Made by a program: the position numbers and the translations under genes. DNA of 64,000 nt from Galbitalea sp. SE-J8. GTDB lineage: Bacteria > Actinomycetota > Actinomycetes > Actinomycetales > Microbacteriaceae. The notes beneath the pieces were generated by a model. It searched no databases. It saw only the letters and a list, made by a program, of their open reading frames with translations, and was not told the origin of the DNA. The stretch lies in NCBI RefSeq assembly GCF_030345695.1, contig NZ_JAUASV010000002.1:1-64000 (forward strand). The letters are read 5' to 3'. Each line of letters starts with the position of its first letter. The stretch's first letter is position 1. This document shows positions 33,445 to 41,059 of the stretch, piece by piece.

Positions 33445-33795
33445 TCTGGAGCACGAGCCGATCGGCGATCGTCTCGTCATCGTCATCGCTGCTCTTGTTG
33501 GCCTTGAACACACTGAAGACCGCGGCGAGCAGGAGCGAGAGTGTAGTCAGGCGCTGCTGACCGTCGATCACCTCGAACTCAGGGTCGGCGCTCGAATCGC
33601 CTTGCCGGTTGACCAGATGAACGTGCCGAGGAAGTGGCCCTCGCCGCCGTCGTGCTCGATGAGGTCGTCGAAGAGAGCGTCCCAGTTCCAGCGCCCCCAC
33701 ACGTACTCCCGCTGGTACTTCGGCACGTTGTAGAACGCCGGACGCTCAGCGTCGAAGAGCTGGATGATCGTCCTTTTCTGGACGTCCTGGATCAC
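33443..33795 (-). pseudogene. DUF262 (GmrSD/ParB-like) gene, truncated and frameshifted
   Basis: Only the N-terminal part of a DUF262 protein remains. From GTG 33795 the frame reads TIIQLFDAERPAFYNVPKYQ, then REYVWGRWNWDALFDDLI and HFLGTFIW. After about residue 62 the homologous sequence continues in another frame as FEVIDGQQRLTTLSLLLAAV, so one or two bases have changed near 33600. It stops at the tRNA terminator instead of the normal several hundred residues later. A leaderless promoter (TACCGT, 33802-33807 on the complement) is still visible. Intact DUF262 proteins include type IV restriction and other nuclease-linked systems; this one is dead. Confidence 0.85.
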
Positions 33796-33879
33796 GTCAC
33801 CACGGTATCGGCAGTCTTGCCTCGAGTGCCTCAGCTCGGAAGGTGACCCCGCAGACGTTCTACGAAGTTGGGAGTCCCA

Positions 33880-34062
33880 GCCGCAGCGACCTTGGTGCTT
33901 CAGCAAGTCCACGGGGAAGTCGTCTGAGGTGATCACCTTGACGCCCGCGGTGAGCACCGGCTTGGTGCGCAGGTGCTTCATGTTCCGGGTGAGCAGCACG
34001 TCCATGACGGTGAACGGAAACAGCTCGCTGGTGTCGATGAAGACCCGTTGCAAGCGGGCCAT
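33880..34062 (-). pseudogene. PIN-domain toxin gene with internal deletion
   Basis: Starts MARLQRVFIDTSELFPFTVM, the conserved beginning of a PIN-domain ribonuclease with the first catalytic Asp (D10). It then jumps after MDVLL directly to the family's late segment TRNMKHLRTKPVLTAGVKV, losing about 80-90 residues including the central acidic residues. DVLL occurs at both places in normal members, so the deletion probably used that short homology. The frame then runs on into unrelated sequence. It lies four bases after an intact HTH gene in toxin-antitoxin order. Confidence 0.75.
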
Positions 34063-34065
34063 CGG

Positions 34066-34446
34066 CTACTCCCCGAGGGCTGCGCGGATCGCCGCGCCAC
34101 CGGCGCGGAGCTGCTCGCGTTCTGCGGCAACATCGAGCACGTCCTGCACGCGGATGCGCCGATAGCGGCTGGCGGGGAGCCGATGGAAGGGCAGCACTCC
34201 GTCCTCGCACAGCCGGTCGACGAACTGGCGCGTCACACCGAGGATCTCCGCAGCCTGCGCGGGCGTGACCTCGTCTTCCGCGCGCAGCACCACGACACGT
34301 GAACCGTGCGCGACGTCGTCGAGGATCTGGCGCACGGCCGTCTCGGCCGGGGAGTCCCCGTCGATCCGCTCGGCAAGGCTCTTCGCGGACGACAGCATCG
34401 CCGGGTCGACCGGGTCGAGCGTGGTTGTGAGGGCGTGTGCTGCCAT
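34066..34446 (-). CDS. Excisionase/antitoxin-type helix-turn-helix protein
   Basis: A 126-aa protein. The N-terminal half is helical; the C-terminal half holds a MerR/excisionase-like winged helix (TPAQAAEILGVTRQFVDRLCE, then DGVLPFHRLPASRYRRIRVQDVL). Such proteins precede PIN toxins and act as antitoxins. It uses ATG 34446: a -10 box TATGAT lies exactly 7 nt upstream on the minus strand, indicating a leaderless transcript. The toxin gene behind it is broken, so this copy is an orphan. A near-identical fragment of the HTH is at 35061-35156. Confidence 0.82.
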   Translation of the reverse strand: MAAHALTTTLDPVDPAMLSSAKSLAERIDGDSPAETAVRQILDDVAHGSRVVVLRAEDEVTPAQAAEILGVTRQFVDRLCEDGVLPFHRLPASRYRRIRVQDVLDVAAEREQLRAGGAAIRAALGE

Positions 34447-34498
34447 GTCCATTATCATACCCAAAGATGCAATAGCAGCAACCATCTTCAGACCACCG

Positions 34499-35044
34499 GG
34501 CACAGAGGCAGCGCCGCGACTGCGAACGCCTGCGCCTGCTGACCGACGAGGCGACGGGTCTCGCAGGAGGCTTGCACGGCGGCCTGCTCGATCGCGGAGA
34601 CGGATTCCTCGAGCTTGTCCTCGGTGCGCGCCGAGACGGCGATGAAGCCGGTGTAGCGCAGCACCCCGCGGCCGGCGGTCAGATCGGACTCCTGTTGGAG
34701 CACGTCCAGGAATTCGGCCGTGCGCTCGGCGTCCTCGATCTGGCCCATGCGGGCGCGCTGGGCGGCATCGGACAGAGGCCGACCTTCTTCTTGCGGATGT
34801 CTCGGGCGGCGACGTCCGCGCGTACCGGGGTGAAGATCATCGATAAGGCGCGCTGGATGCCGGAGGTGAGCAGCAGTGGCCGCAGGACCCGCCGCCCGCC
34901 GCGCGGATCTGCCGGGCGCACGCACGGATGGGCGTGTGGGTGGTGGATCATCGCTGCGCCGCTATCGGGGTCCTCCCACGAGGCAGAAGACACTGACACG
35001 AGCCGCGCGGCCTCCCTTGCCTCGTCGGCGTCGAGGGGGCGCAC
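34499..35044 (-). pseudogene. C-terminal fragment of SCO6880-like conjugation protein, frameshifted
   Basis: The first frame (from about 35044) reads VLRPLLLTSGIQRALSMIF and TPVRADVAARDIRKKKV; the homology then shifts frame near 34790 to PLSDAAQRARMGQIEDAERT and GVLRYTGFIAVSARTEDKLE, ending QAQAFAVAALPL. This order matches the C-terminal third of SCO6880-family proteins, which belong to actinobacterial conjugative elements. The N-terminal part is missing. It supports a former integrative conjugative element next to tRNA-Ala. Confidence 0.75.
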
Positions 35045-35060
35045 CTGCCGGGCGCGTCCG

Positions 35061-35156
35061 GCGGCTATCGGGCAGACGGCGGAACGGCAGGACGCCGTCC
35101 TCGCACAGGCGATCGACGAACTGGTGTGTTACGCCCAGGGCCTCTTCAGCCCGCAA
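35061..35156 (-). pseudogene. Fragment duplicating the excisionase-type HTH
   Basis: About 32 codons (RAEEALGVTHQFVDRLCEDG, then VLPFRRLPDSR) closely match the recognition region of the HTH protein at 34066-34446. The frame then degenerates. It is either the remnant of a second antitoxin gene or the product of rearrangement in the decayed element. Confidence 0.75.
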
Positions 35157-35172
35157 AGGCCTCGCGGTCTAC

Positions 35173-36684
35173 TCATGCCTGCTGCGTGGGCCCGGTTGAC
35201 GCACGCTCCGCGGGTGTCCGATCCCGGTTGCGGTCGAGGGCGGTGCGGATGAGAGCGATGGCGAGGAGGACGACCGAGGTTGCCGTGAGCGCGAGGACGC
35301 CGAGCGTGACGGAGTTCTGGAATGCCGCGGTCCGTGCAGGAGACCAGGATGCGCCGGCGAGAGCGCCGGCGATGGACGCCGCGATGATGATGCCGACCAC
35401 GGCGGTGCCGATACCGGAGGCGATCTCCTGGGCGGTGTCGTTGAGAGCGGCGCCGATCGAGGTGCGGTCGGCTGGCAGGCCGCGCATCACGTTGATCGTG
35501 GCGGTGATCATGGTGATCCGCATCCCTGCCGCGACGAGCACGAGCGCTATCGCGATGAAGGTGTAGTGGTAGTGGCCGCACAGGGCGTAGGCCAGCAGGC
35601 CGACGATGACGGCGGCGGAGCCGATTGCGGCCGCTCGGTCGAGGCCGACCTTGGTGACGATGCGCTCCACGAGGGGGCCGATGGCGATCATGGCGAGCAC
35701 CTGGGGGAGCGTTCCGAGGGCGGCGAGCGCGGGCGGCCATCCCCACGCGAGCTGGAGTTGGAGGGTGACGGTGTAGCCGAGCCCTGCCGTGGCGAGGCCC
35801 AGCGCGGCCTGGTGGGTCAGCCCGGTGGCGACCGAGGGTCGCTGGAACAGGGCGAGGTCGATGAGCGGGTGGGCGGCGAGGCGCTGGCGGAGGAGGAAGC
35901 CGATCAGCCCCGCGACGGCGGTGACGGTGACGATCCAAGGCCACGGGTCGTGCGCGCCGAGGTCGACGAACAGAGTCGGAGCGAGCAGGGCGAGCACGAT
36001 CGCTGCTGTGCCGAGCAGAGCGCCCAGCACGTCGATGGGAACGCGGTGCAGCTCGGATGTGGTGTCGGCGCGAATGCCGAAGCGGATGCCGAGGAAGGCG
36101 AGCAGGGTGATCGGCACGTTGACCAGCAGCAAGACCTGCCAGGGGGCGACGGCGAGGACAAGACCGCCGATCGTCGGGCCGATGGCGATCCCGACCAGTC
36201 CCACCGTCGAGATGAGAGCGGTCGCTCGGACCCGCAGCGCATCGTCGTCGAACAGGCGGAAGGAGAGCGCCATCGAGCCCGGCGCGGTCATCGCCGCGGC
36301 GATGCCGATGAAGACGCGCACGATGATCAGTTCGATCGGGGAGGACACCAGGAGGATCGAAAGGCTCGCCAGGCCGAACACGGCGAGTCCGATGAGCATG
36401 ACCCGGCGGCGACCGAAGCGGTCGGCGACCGCCCCGAACGCGAGCATGAGCCCGCCGAAGACCAGGGCGTACGAGCCGCTCGTCCACTGCAACTCCGAGG
36501 CAGAGGCGGAGAGATCTCGCGCGATCGTCGGCAGAGCGACGTTCAACACCGACGTGTCGAGCATCTCGATCAGGAACACCGCCGCCAGGCCGGCCAGCGC
36601 AGGCCAGGCCGCACGAAGCGTCCGAGGCATCGCGGTGCGGTCCGCGCCTTTCACCCGTTCTGCAGTAATGGATTTGCGTTCCAT
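35173..36684 (-). CDS. MFS drug exporter, DHA2 (14-helix) type
   Basis: A 503-aa membrane protein with about 14 hydrophobic segments. Early motifs are LDTSVLNVALPTIARDL (motif D1 of the EmrB/QacA group), ADRFGRRRVMLIG (motif A) and GIAIGPTIGGLVL (motif C). The substrate is unknown, but proton-driven drug export is expected. Its promoter is excellent: TTGACA (complement of 36714-36719), 17 bp, CACTAT (36691-36696), then 6 nt to the ATG at 36684, so it appears leaderless. A TetR-type repressor is divergent, with its likely operators inside this promoter. Confidence 0.9.
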   Translation of the reverse strand: MERKSITAERVKGADRTAMPRTLRAAWPALAGLAAVFLIEMLDTSVLNVALPTIARDLSASASELQWTSGSYALVFGGLMLAFGAVADRFGRRRVMLIGLAVFGLASLSILLVSSPIELIIVRVFIGIAAAMTAPGSMALSFRLFDDDALRVRATALISTVGLVGIAIGPTIGGLVLAVAPWQVLLLVNVPITLLAFLGIRFGIRADTTSELHRVPIDVLGALLGTAAIVLALLAPTLFVDLGAHDPWPWIVTVTAVAGLIGFLLRQRLAAHPLIDLALFQRPSVATGLTHQAALGLATAGLGYTVTLQLQLAWGWPPALAALGTLPQVLAMIAIGPLVERIVTKVGLDRAAAIGSAAVIVGLLAYALCGHYHYTFIAIALVLVAAGMRITMITATINVMRGLPADRTSIGAALNDTAQEIASGIGTAVVGIIIAASIAGALAGASWSPARTAAFQNSVTLGVLALTATSVVLLAIALIRTALDRNRDRTPAERASTGPTQQA

Positions 36685-36719
36685 TCCTCCATAGTGGATT
36701 GATGTTCCATTTGTGTCAA
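36668..36719 (-). promoter_or_regulatory. MFS promoter with two TetR-type operators
   Basis: Two 19-bp direct repeats (TGGATTTGCGTTCCATT near 36669-36685 and TGGATTGATGTTCCATT near 36695-36711), 26 bp apart, each with TGGA/TCCA inverted ends. The second fills the spacer between -35 TTGACA and -10 CACTAT; the first covers the start codon. That is the expected geometry for repression by the divergent TetR protein. Confidence 0.75.
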
Positions 36720-36720
36720 G

Positions 36721-37470
36721 ATGGAACCCGTGACCGCGCAGCACCCCGCCGGACGGCGACCCAAGGGCGCCTCGCTGACCCGTCAAGCCGTGATCGAAGC
36801 GGCGGTGAGCCTCCTCGACGAGAGTGGCGAACGTGGGCTCACCTTCCGCGCCCTCGCCGGTCGACTGGAGAGCGGCTCGGGCGCGATCCACTGGCATGTG
36901 ACCAACCGCGACGAACTCCTGGACCTGGCCTGCGATGCGATGCTCGCCGAGCCGGCAGAATCAGTGCCGGCTCACGCCGGAGACGAACTCGACGCCATCC
37001 GCGTTCTCGCGCTCTCCCTGTTCGACACCCTCGACCGGCATCCCTGGATCGGGTCCCATCTGCCTACCCGCCCCACTCTGCCCAGCACGCTCCGCGTCCT
37101 CGATCGCATCGGCGGACTGCTGCGTTCCTTCGGCGTCCCTGCGGATGATCAGTTCTATTTCGCGACCGCGATCCTCACCTATGTGCTCGGCGTGGCGGCC
37201 CAGATGACCCGGGACGCGCAGTCCGCGGCGCTCACGCATACACGGGACGAATGGCTCGCTGAGCAGTCGGCACGATGGACCGGGCTCGATCCTCTGGCGT
37301 ATCCGTTTCTGCACGCGGCCGCAGCCGACCTGCGCGAACACGACGACCGCGACCAGTTCGTTGCAGGCCTCGACCTTCTCGTCACGGGCATACGTGTCGG
37401 AAAGACCGCGGGAGCACTGGGCGTTTCGCGTCGATCACACGCCCGGAACGGATCACACGGCGGGCCCTGA
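36721..37470 (+). CDS. TetR family regulator
   Basis: A 249-aa repressor. The N-terminal HTH is AVSLLDESGERGLTFRALAG to GSGAIHWHVTNRDELLDLA (about residues 25-70); the rest is the helical ligand domain of the TetR_C type. It is divergent from the MFS exporter and probably represses it. The ATG at 36721 abuts the -35 box of the exporter, and no separate ribosome-binding site is evident. The last ~15 residues are Ser/Arg-rich and may be a run-on. Confidence 0.9.
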   Translation: MEPVTAQHPAGRRPKGASLTRQAVIEAAVSLLDESGERGLTFRALAGRLESGSGAIHWHVTNRDELLDLACDAMLAEPAESVPAHAGDELDAIRVLALSLFDTLDRHPWIGSHLPTRPTLPSTLRVLDRIGGLLRSFGVPADDQFYFATAILTYVLGVAAQMTRDAQSAALTHTRDEWLAEQSARWTGLDPLAYPFLHAAAADLREHDDRDQFVAGLDLLVTGIRVGKTAGALGVSRRSHARNGSHGGP

Positions 37471-37584
37471 CGCGCAGACCACCGCATGCCGCGCACACGG
37501 GCGTGCGAGCCACGCGTCCGGACTGCGCTATCGGTACCGAATCGGTCCATGAATCATGATGACGGGACCCGTCCGCCGGGCTGA

Positions 37585-38043
37585 TCAGGCCCGCAGGAGC
37601 GCGCCGGCGAGACCGATGAGCGCGCCCGTCGAGGTGAGCACGCGGAGCGCGTTCCACCACTGCCAGGCGGTCTCGAACGCTGCGCGGGCCGAGGCCGGAT
37701 GGTGCGCTCCGGTGTCGAGAGCATTGTTCAGCGGGATGTTGGCCGCGAAGGTGACGACGACGGTCGCGATGGCGAGGGCCAGGGCCACCACGGCCCAGGG
37801 CCGGCTCGACGGTGTCGCCAGCACCGCGGCAGCCGCGGCGAGCACCGGCGTGCCGAGGAAGGTCAGCATGAACACCGGGTTCACGATGGCGTGGTTCATG
37901 TGATTGATCGCGGTCACGAACGTGTGGTCGTCGGCGCGCGCCACCCCCGGGATGACGGCACACGCCCAGACGTAATAGGTGCCGGCCTGGAGCCCGGCGG
38001 CGACGACGGCGGCGATGAGGACGATCGATCGAAACGTGTTCAT
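37585..38043 (-). CDS. DUF1772 (anthrone oxygenase-like) membrane protein
   Basis: A 152-aa protein with four hydrophobic segments. The family marks are AAGLQAGTYYVWACAVIPG, the middle INHMNHAIVNPVFMLTFLG, and WQWWNALRVLTS near the end. Some DUF1772 members are anthrone oxygenases; most bacterial ones have no proven role. Start ATG 38043 (MNTFRSIVLIAAV) is chosen; an ATG at 38100 would add 19 hydrophilic residues. It is divergent from an AraC-type regulator that probably controls it. Confidence 0.85.
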   Translation of the reverse strand: MNTFRSIVLIAAVVAAGLQAGTYYVWACAVIPGVARADDHTFVTAINHMNHAIVNPVFMLTFLGTPVLAAAAAVLATPSSRPWAVVALALAIATVVVTFAANIPLNNALDTGAHHPASARAAFETAWQWWNALRVLTSTGALIGLAGALLRA

Positions 38044-38124
38044 GCTCCGATTCCAGTTGCTCGGATCGAGCGCGTCCATCGCCCGACGACGCAAGGACAT
38101 ACGCGATCGTCTACCGTGGGCGGC

Positions 38125-39060
38125 ATGGACGGCCTGTCAGCCCTGCTGGAGGGGCCGCGAGCGCGCGGCGCGTTCCTGGTGCGGTGCCTGATGGGCGACC
38201 CGTGGGCGATCCGGCTCGCGGACGAGGCGCCCCTGAGCCTGACGGCGATCGTGGCCGGTACGGCGTGGGCACTGCCGGACGACGGGCCGCCGCTGCCGCT
38301 GCATCCCGGGGACGTGGTGATCGCCCGGGGCGGTGACCACTGGACCATGGCGGATGCCGAGACCACCCCGGTGACCGTCGTCATCCGGCCGGGACAGGAG
38401 TGCTACGCACCCGACGGACGCCGCCTCACTGAGGAGTACGACCTCGGCGTGCGCAGCTGGGGCAACAGTCGCGACCCCGACACGGTGATGCTCAGCGGCT
38501 CCTATCTGCTCGAGGGCGAGGTCAGCGCCCGACTGCTTCGCGCGCTGCCGGCGCTGTGCGTGGTGGGCGAGTCCGAACTCGGCTCCCCGTTGATCCCGTT
38601 GCTCGATGCCGAGATCGTGCGCCCCGACCCGGGGCAGGACGCGGTGCTCGACCGGCTGCTCGACCTGCTGCTGATCGCCGCGCTGCGCGCCTGGTTCTCG
38701 CGCCCCGAATCCTCCGCACCGGGCTGGTACGTCGCCCAGGGCGACCCGATCATCGGGCCCGCACTCGCGATGATGCAGAGCGACCCCGCGCATCCGTGGA
38801 CCATCGAGGAGCTGGCGCGCCGGGCGCTCGTGTCGCGGGCGGCGTTCGCCCGGCGGTTCACCGGACTGGCCGGCGAACCGCCGATGGCATTCCTCACGCG
38901 ATGGCGGCTCGCGCTGGCCGCCGACCTGCTCGCGGACCAGCAGGTGACCCTGGACGCGGTCGCGCGGCGGGTCGGCTACAGCACGCCGTTCGCGTTGAGC
39001 ACCGCCTTCAAACGCGAGTACGGCATCAGCCCGCGCGGATACCGGCAGCGTGCGAGCTGA
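38125..39060 (+). CDS. AraC family regulator with N-terminal cupin
   Basis: A 311-aa protein. Residues 1-190 form the AraC-binding-like cupin domain (LHPGDVVIARGGDHW); residues about 215-310 are the double HTH (WTIEELARRALVSRAAFARRF and VTLDAVARRVGYSTPFALST, then FKREYGISPRGYRQR). The -10 box TACCGT (38112-38117) is 7 nt from ATG 38125, so the gene is probably leaderless. The divergent DUF1772 gene is its likely target; the inducer is unknown. Confidence 0.93.
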   Translation: MDGLSALLEGPRARGAFLVRCLMGDPWAIRLADEAPLSLTAIVAGTAWALPDDGPPLPLHPGDVVIARGGDHWTMADAETTPVTVVIRPGQECYAPDGRRLTEEYDLGVRSWGNSRDPDTVMLSGSYLLEGEVSARLLRALPALCVVGESELGSPLIPLLDAEIVRPDPGQDAVLDRLLDLLLIAALRAWFSRPESSAPGWYVAQGDPIIGPALAMMQSDPAHPWTIEELARRALVSRAAFARRFTGLAGEPPMAFLTRWRLALAADLLADQQVTLDAVARRVGYSTPFALSTAFKREYGISPRGYRQRAS

Positions 39061-39180
39061 GGACGCCACGCGCGATCGACGACGTGGCCGGCTTCGGTCG
39101 ATCGCGGCGATCCGGGCGCCGGCTCGGGTGACAGGCGGATCCTCTTCCGGCGGCCGGGACCGGAGCGCTACGTTCTGACC

Positions 39181-40986
39181 GTGACTCAGGGCTCTCTGCG
39201 CGACGCGGCCGAGGCCGCGGACACCGAGCGGTTCGTCGGGCGTGCCGCGGAGCTCGCCCTCGTACGGGACCTGCTCGACGACGCGACGCCGAGCCGGGTG
39301 CTGTTCGTGCACGGGCCGGGCGGCATCGGCAAGTCGTCGCTCATCCGGATGGCGGGGCGGGTCGCGGCGGCGGCGGGCTTCGTGCCGGTGCGGATCGACG
39401 CGCGAACGCTGTCGGCCGACGTGACCGCCGCGGTCGACGACGTCGTGCGGCGCGGGGTCGATCGAGCGTGCGTGCTCGTCGACGAGCTGGACCAGCTCGG
39501 ATCGGGCGCCGAGGCGCTCCGCGACAGGCTTCTCGACGCGCTGCCCGGCACCGCGCGGCTCGTCGTCGCCGGCCGCCGCGGGCCGGGACGGTCGTGGCGG
39601 GAGGACGGACTCGACGCCATCGTCGTCGACCTGCGCTTGCGTCCGCTCGCGGACGACGACGCGGGTGCGCTGCTCGACGGACGGGGCGTCGCCCCCGGCC
39701 GCATCCCCGACATCCTGGACTGGGCGCAGGGGTCGCCGCTCGCGCTGACCGTGGCGGCGAGCGCGCCCGGCGGGCCGCTCGAATCGGGCGGTGCCGAGGG
39801 ACTCGAGCAACGCCTCACGGCGTGGCTCGCCGGACAGCCGAAGCTCGACGTCCCGGCGGACATCCTCGAGGTCGCCGCGCTCGCGCGTTCCGTCGACGCC
39901 CGCCTGCTCGCGGCGGCGCTCCCCGGCCGATCGACGCGCGACGGTCTCGAGCGGCTCGCGGCGCTGCCCGTCGTCGAGCGCATCGGTGACGCCGTCGCCC
40001 TGCACGCGGTGCTCGCGGCGGCGATCCGGGCCCGGCTGCGGACGACCGAGCCCGCCCGGGCCGCCGGGATCGTGCGCCGCATCGCCGCGCACCTCGCGAC
40101 GCGCGCGCGCCTCGGCGACATGAGCGCGCTGCTGCGGTTGTCGCGACTGCTCGAGAGCCCGCAGCTGCGGGAGGCGATCGCCAACGAGGCGAGCGACGAC
40201 CTGTATGCCGACCATGCCCACGAGGGCGAGCTCGGCGAGTTCGGTCGCGCCCACGGCTTCGACCGGGGCGCCGACTGGCCCGAGCTGCTGGCGTGGGTCG
40301 GGCGATGGCCCGAACGCACCCTGCTCATGCGCAGCGCCCCGGGCCGGCTGGTGATGTTCAGCGTGTTCGTGACGGTCGGCATGCTGCCGCCGACCGGCGC
40401 CATCGCGTCGAGCCTCGCCACGGCGGCGCGCGCGACGGATGCCGACCCCGAGCGCTCCTTCGCCGGCGTCGTGCTGTTCGCCGACGCGCCGCTCGCGCAG
40501 ATCGCCGAGGCGGCTCGGCTCGGCAGCGGCGCGTTCATGCTGCGGCACGGCGTCCCCGACGTGCAGTCGATCCTCATCCACTATCCCGAGCCGGACCGCC
40601 GGCCGCCGATCACCGCGACGATCGCCTCCGAGGTGCTCGAACGGATGCCGCGACCGGTCGCGCTGAGCGACTTCCGGCCCGCCGGGGTGGTCGGCAACGT
40701 GGAGGCCATGGTGCTCGCCGAGCAGGGGTTCCTGCCGAGGGGCGGCGACCGATCCGCTCTGCTGTCGCGGGACGACGACGTCGTGCGCATCGCCCGTCTC
40801 GTCGAGGTGCTCGACGAGGTGTTCGTCGCCAGTCCGACGGATCGTCGGCTGCGACGCGCGATCGAACTCGTGCACCTCGGCTCGCGCCACACCGAGGAGG
40901 ACTGCCTGGCCGAGCTGCACGTGAGTCGACGCAGCTGGTACCGCCTGCTGCGCGCGGCGCGCGAGCGCGTGGCGGCATCCGGCTGA
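39181..40986 (+). CDS. STAND-like ATPase with C-terminal HTH
   Basis: A 601-aa protein. Residues about 18-35 (RFVGRAAELALVRDLL) start an ORC/AAA-like P-loop domain: Walker A GPGGIGKSSL near 44-53 and Walker B CVLVDELDQL near 97-106, with WAQGSPLALTVAAS at about 181-194. The middle (320-500) has no domain I recognise. Near the C-terminus HTEEDCLAELHVSRRSWYRL looks like a DNA-binding helix-turn-helix. This could be a signal-transducing regulator; ligand and targets are unknown. GTG 39181 has TACGTT 6 nt upstream, suggesting leaderless expression. It stands alone. Confidence 0.78.
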   Translation: MTQGSLRDAAEAADTERFVGRAAELALVRDLLDDATPSRVLFVHGPGGIGKSSLIRMAGRVAAAAGFVPVRIDARTLSADVTAAVDDVVRRGVDRACVLVDELDQLGSGAEALRDRLLDALPGTARLVVAGRRGPGRSWREDGLDAIVVDLRLRPLADDDAGALLDGRGVAPGRIPDILDWAQGSPLALTVAASAPGGPLESGGAEGLEQRLTAWLAGQPKLDVPADILEVAALARSVDARLLAAALPGRSTRDGLERLAALPVVERIGDAVALHAVLAAAIRARLRTTEPARAAGIVRRIAAHLATRARLGDMSALLRLSRLLESPQLREAIANEASDDLYADHAHEGELGEFGRAHGFDRGADWPELLAWVGRWPERTLLMRSAPGRLVMFSVFVTVGMLPPTGAIASSLATAARATDADPERSFAGVVLFADAPLAQIAEAARLGSGAFMLRHGVPDVQSILIHYPEPDRRPPITATIASEVLERMPRPVALSDFRPAGVVGNVEAMVLAEQGFLPRGGDRSALLSRDDDVVRIARLVEVLDEVFVASPTDRRLRRAIELVHLGSRHTEEDCLAELHVSRRSWYRLLRAARERVAASG

Positions 40987-41023
40987 GACCCTGCGCCGTG
41001 GTGACGTTGGCACCGCGGTGACA

Positions 41024-41052
41024 CTGACGGCGCGCGTCGCCCTTTCTAGGGT
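41024..41052 (+). promoter_or_regulatory. Promoter of the surface Ig-like gene
   Basis: CTGACG (41024-41029), 17-bp spacer, TAGGGT (41047-41052), then seven bases to ATG 41060. The transcript would start at or next to the ATG. Confidence 0.6.
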
Positions 41053-41059
41053 GGGGTCC

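Noticed and set aside
33443-34062. A real PIN-DUF262 fusion protein
   Set aside because: The continuous frame joins them by read-through; DUF262 has its own leaderless start at 33795 and both partners are incomplete.
33398-35260. Second attachment site (attR) matching the tRNA-Ala end
   Set aside because: I looked for a repeat of the T arm and acceptor sequence to the right and found none in the window.
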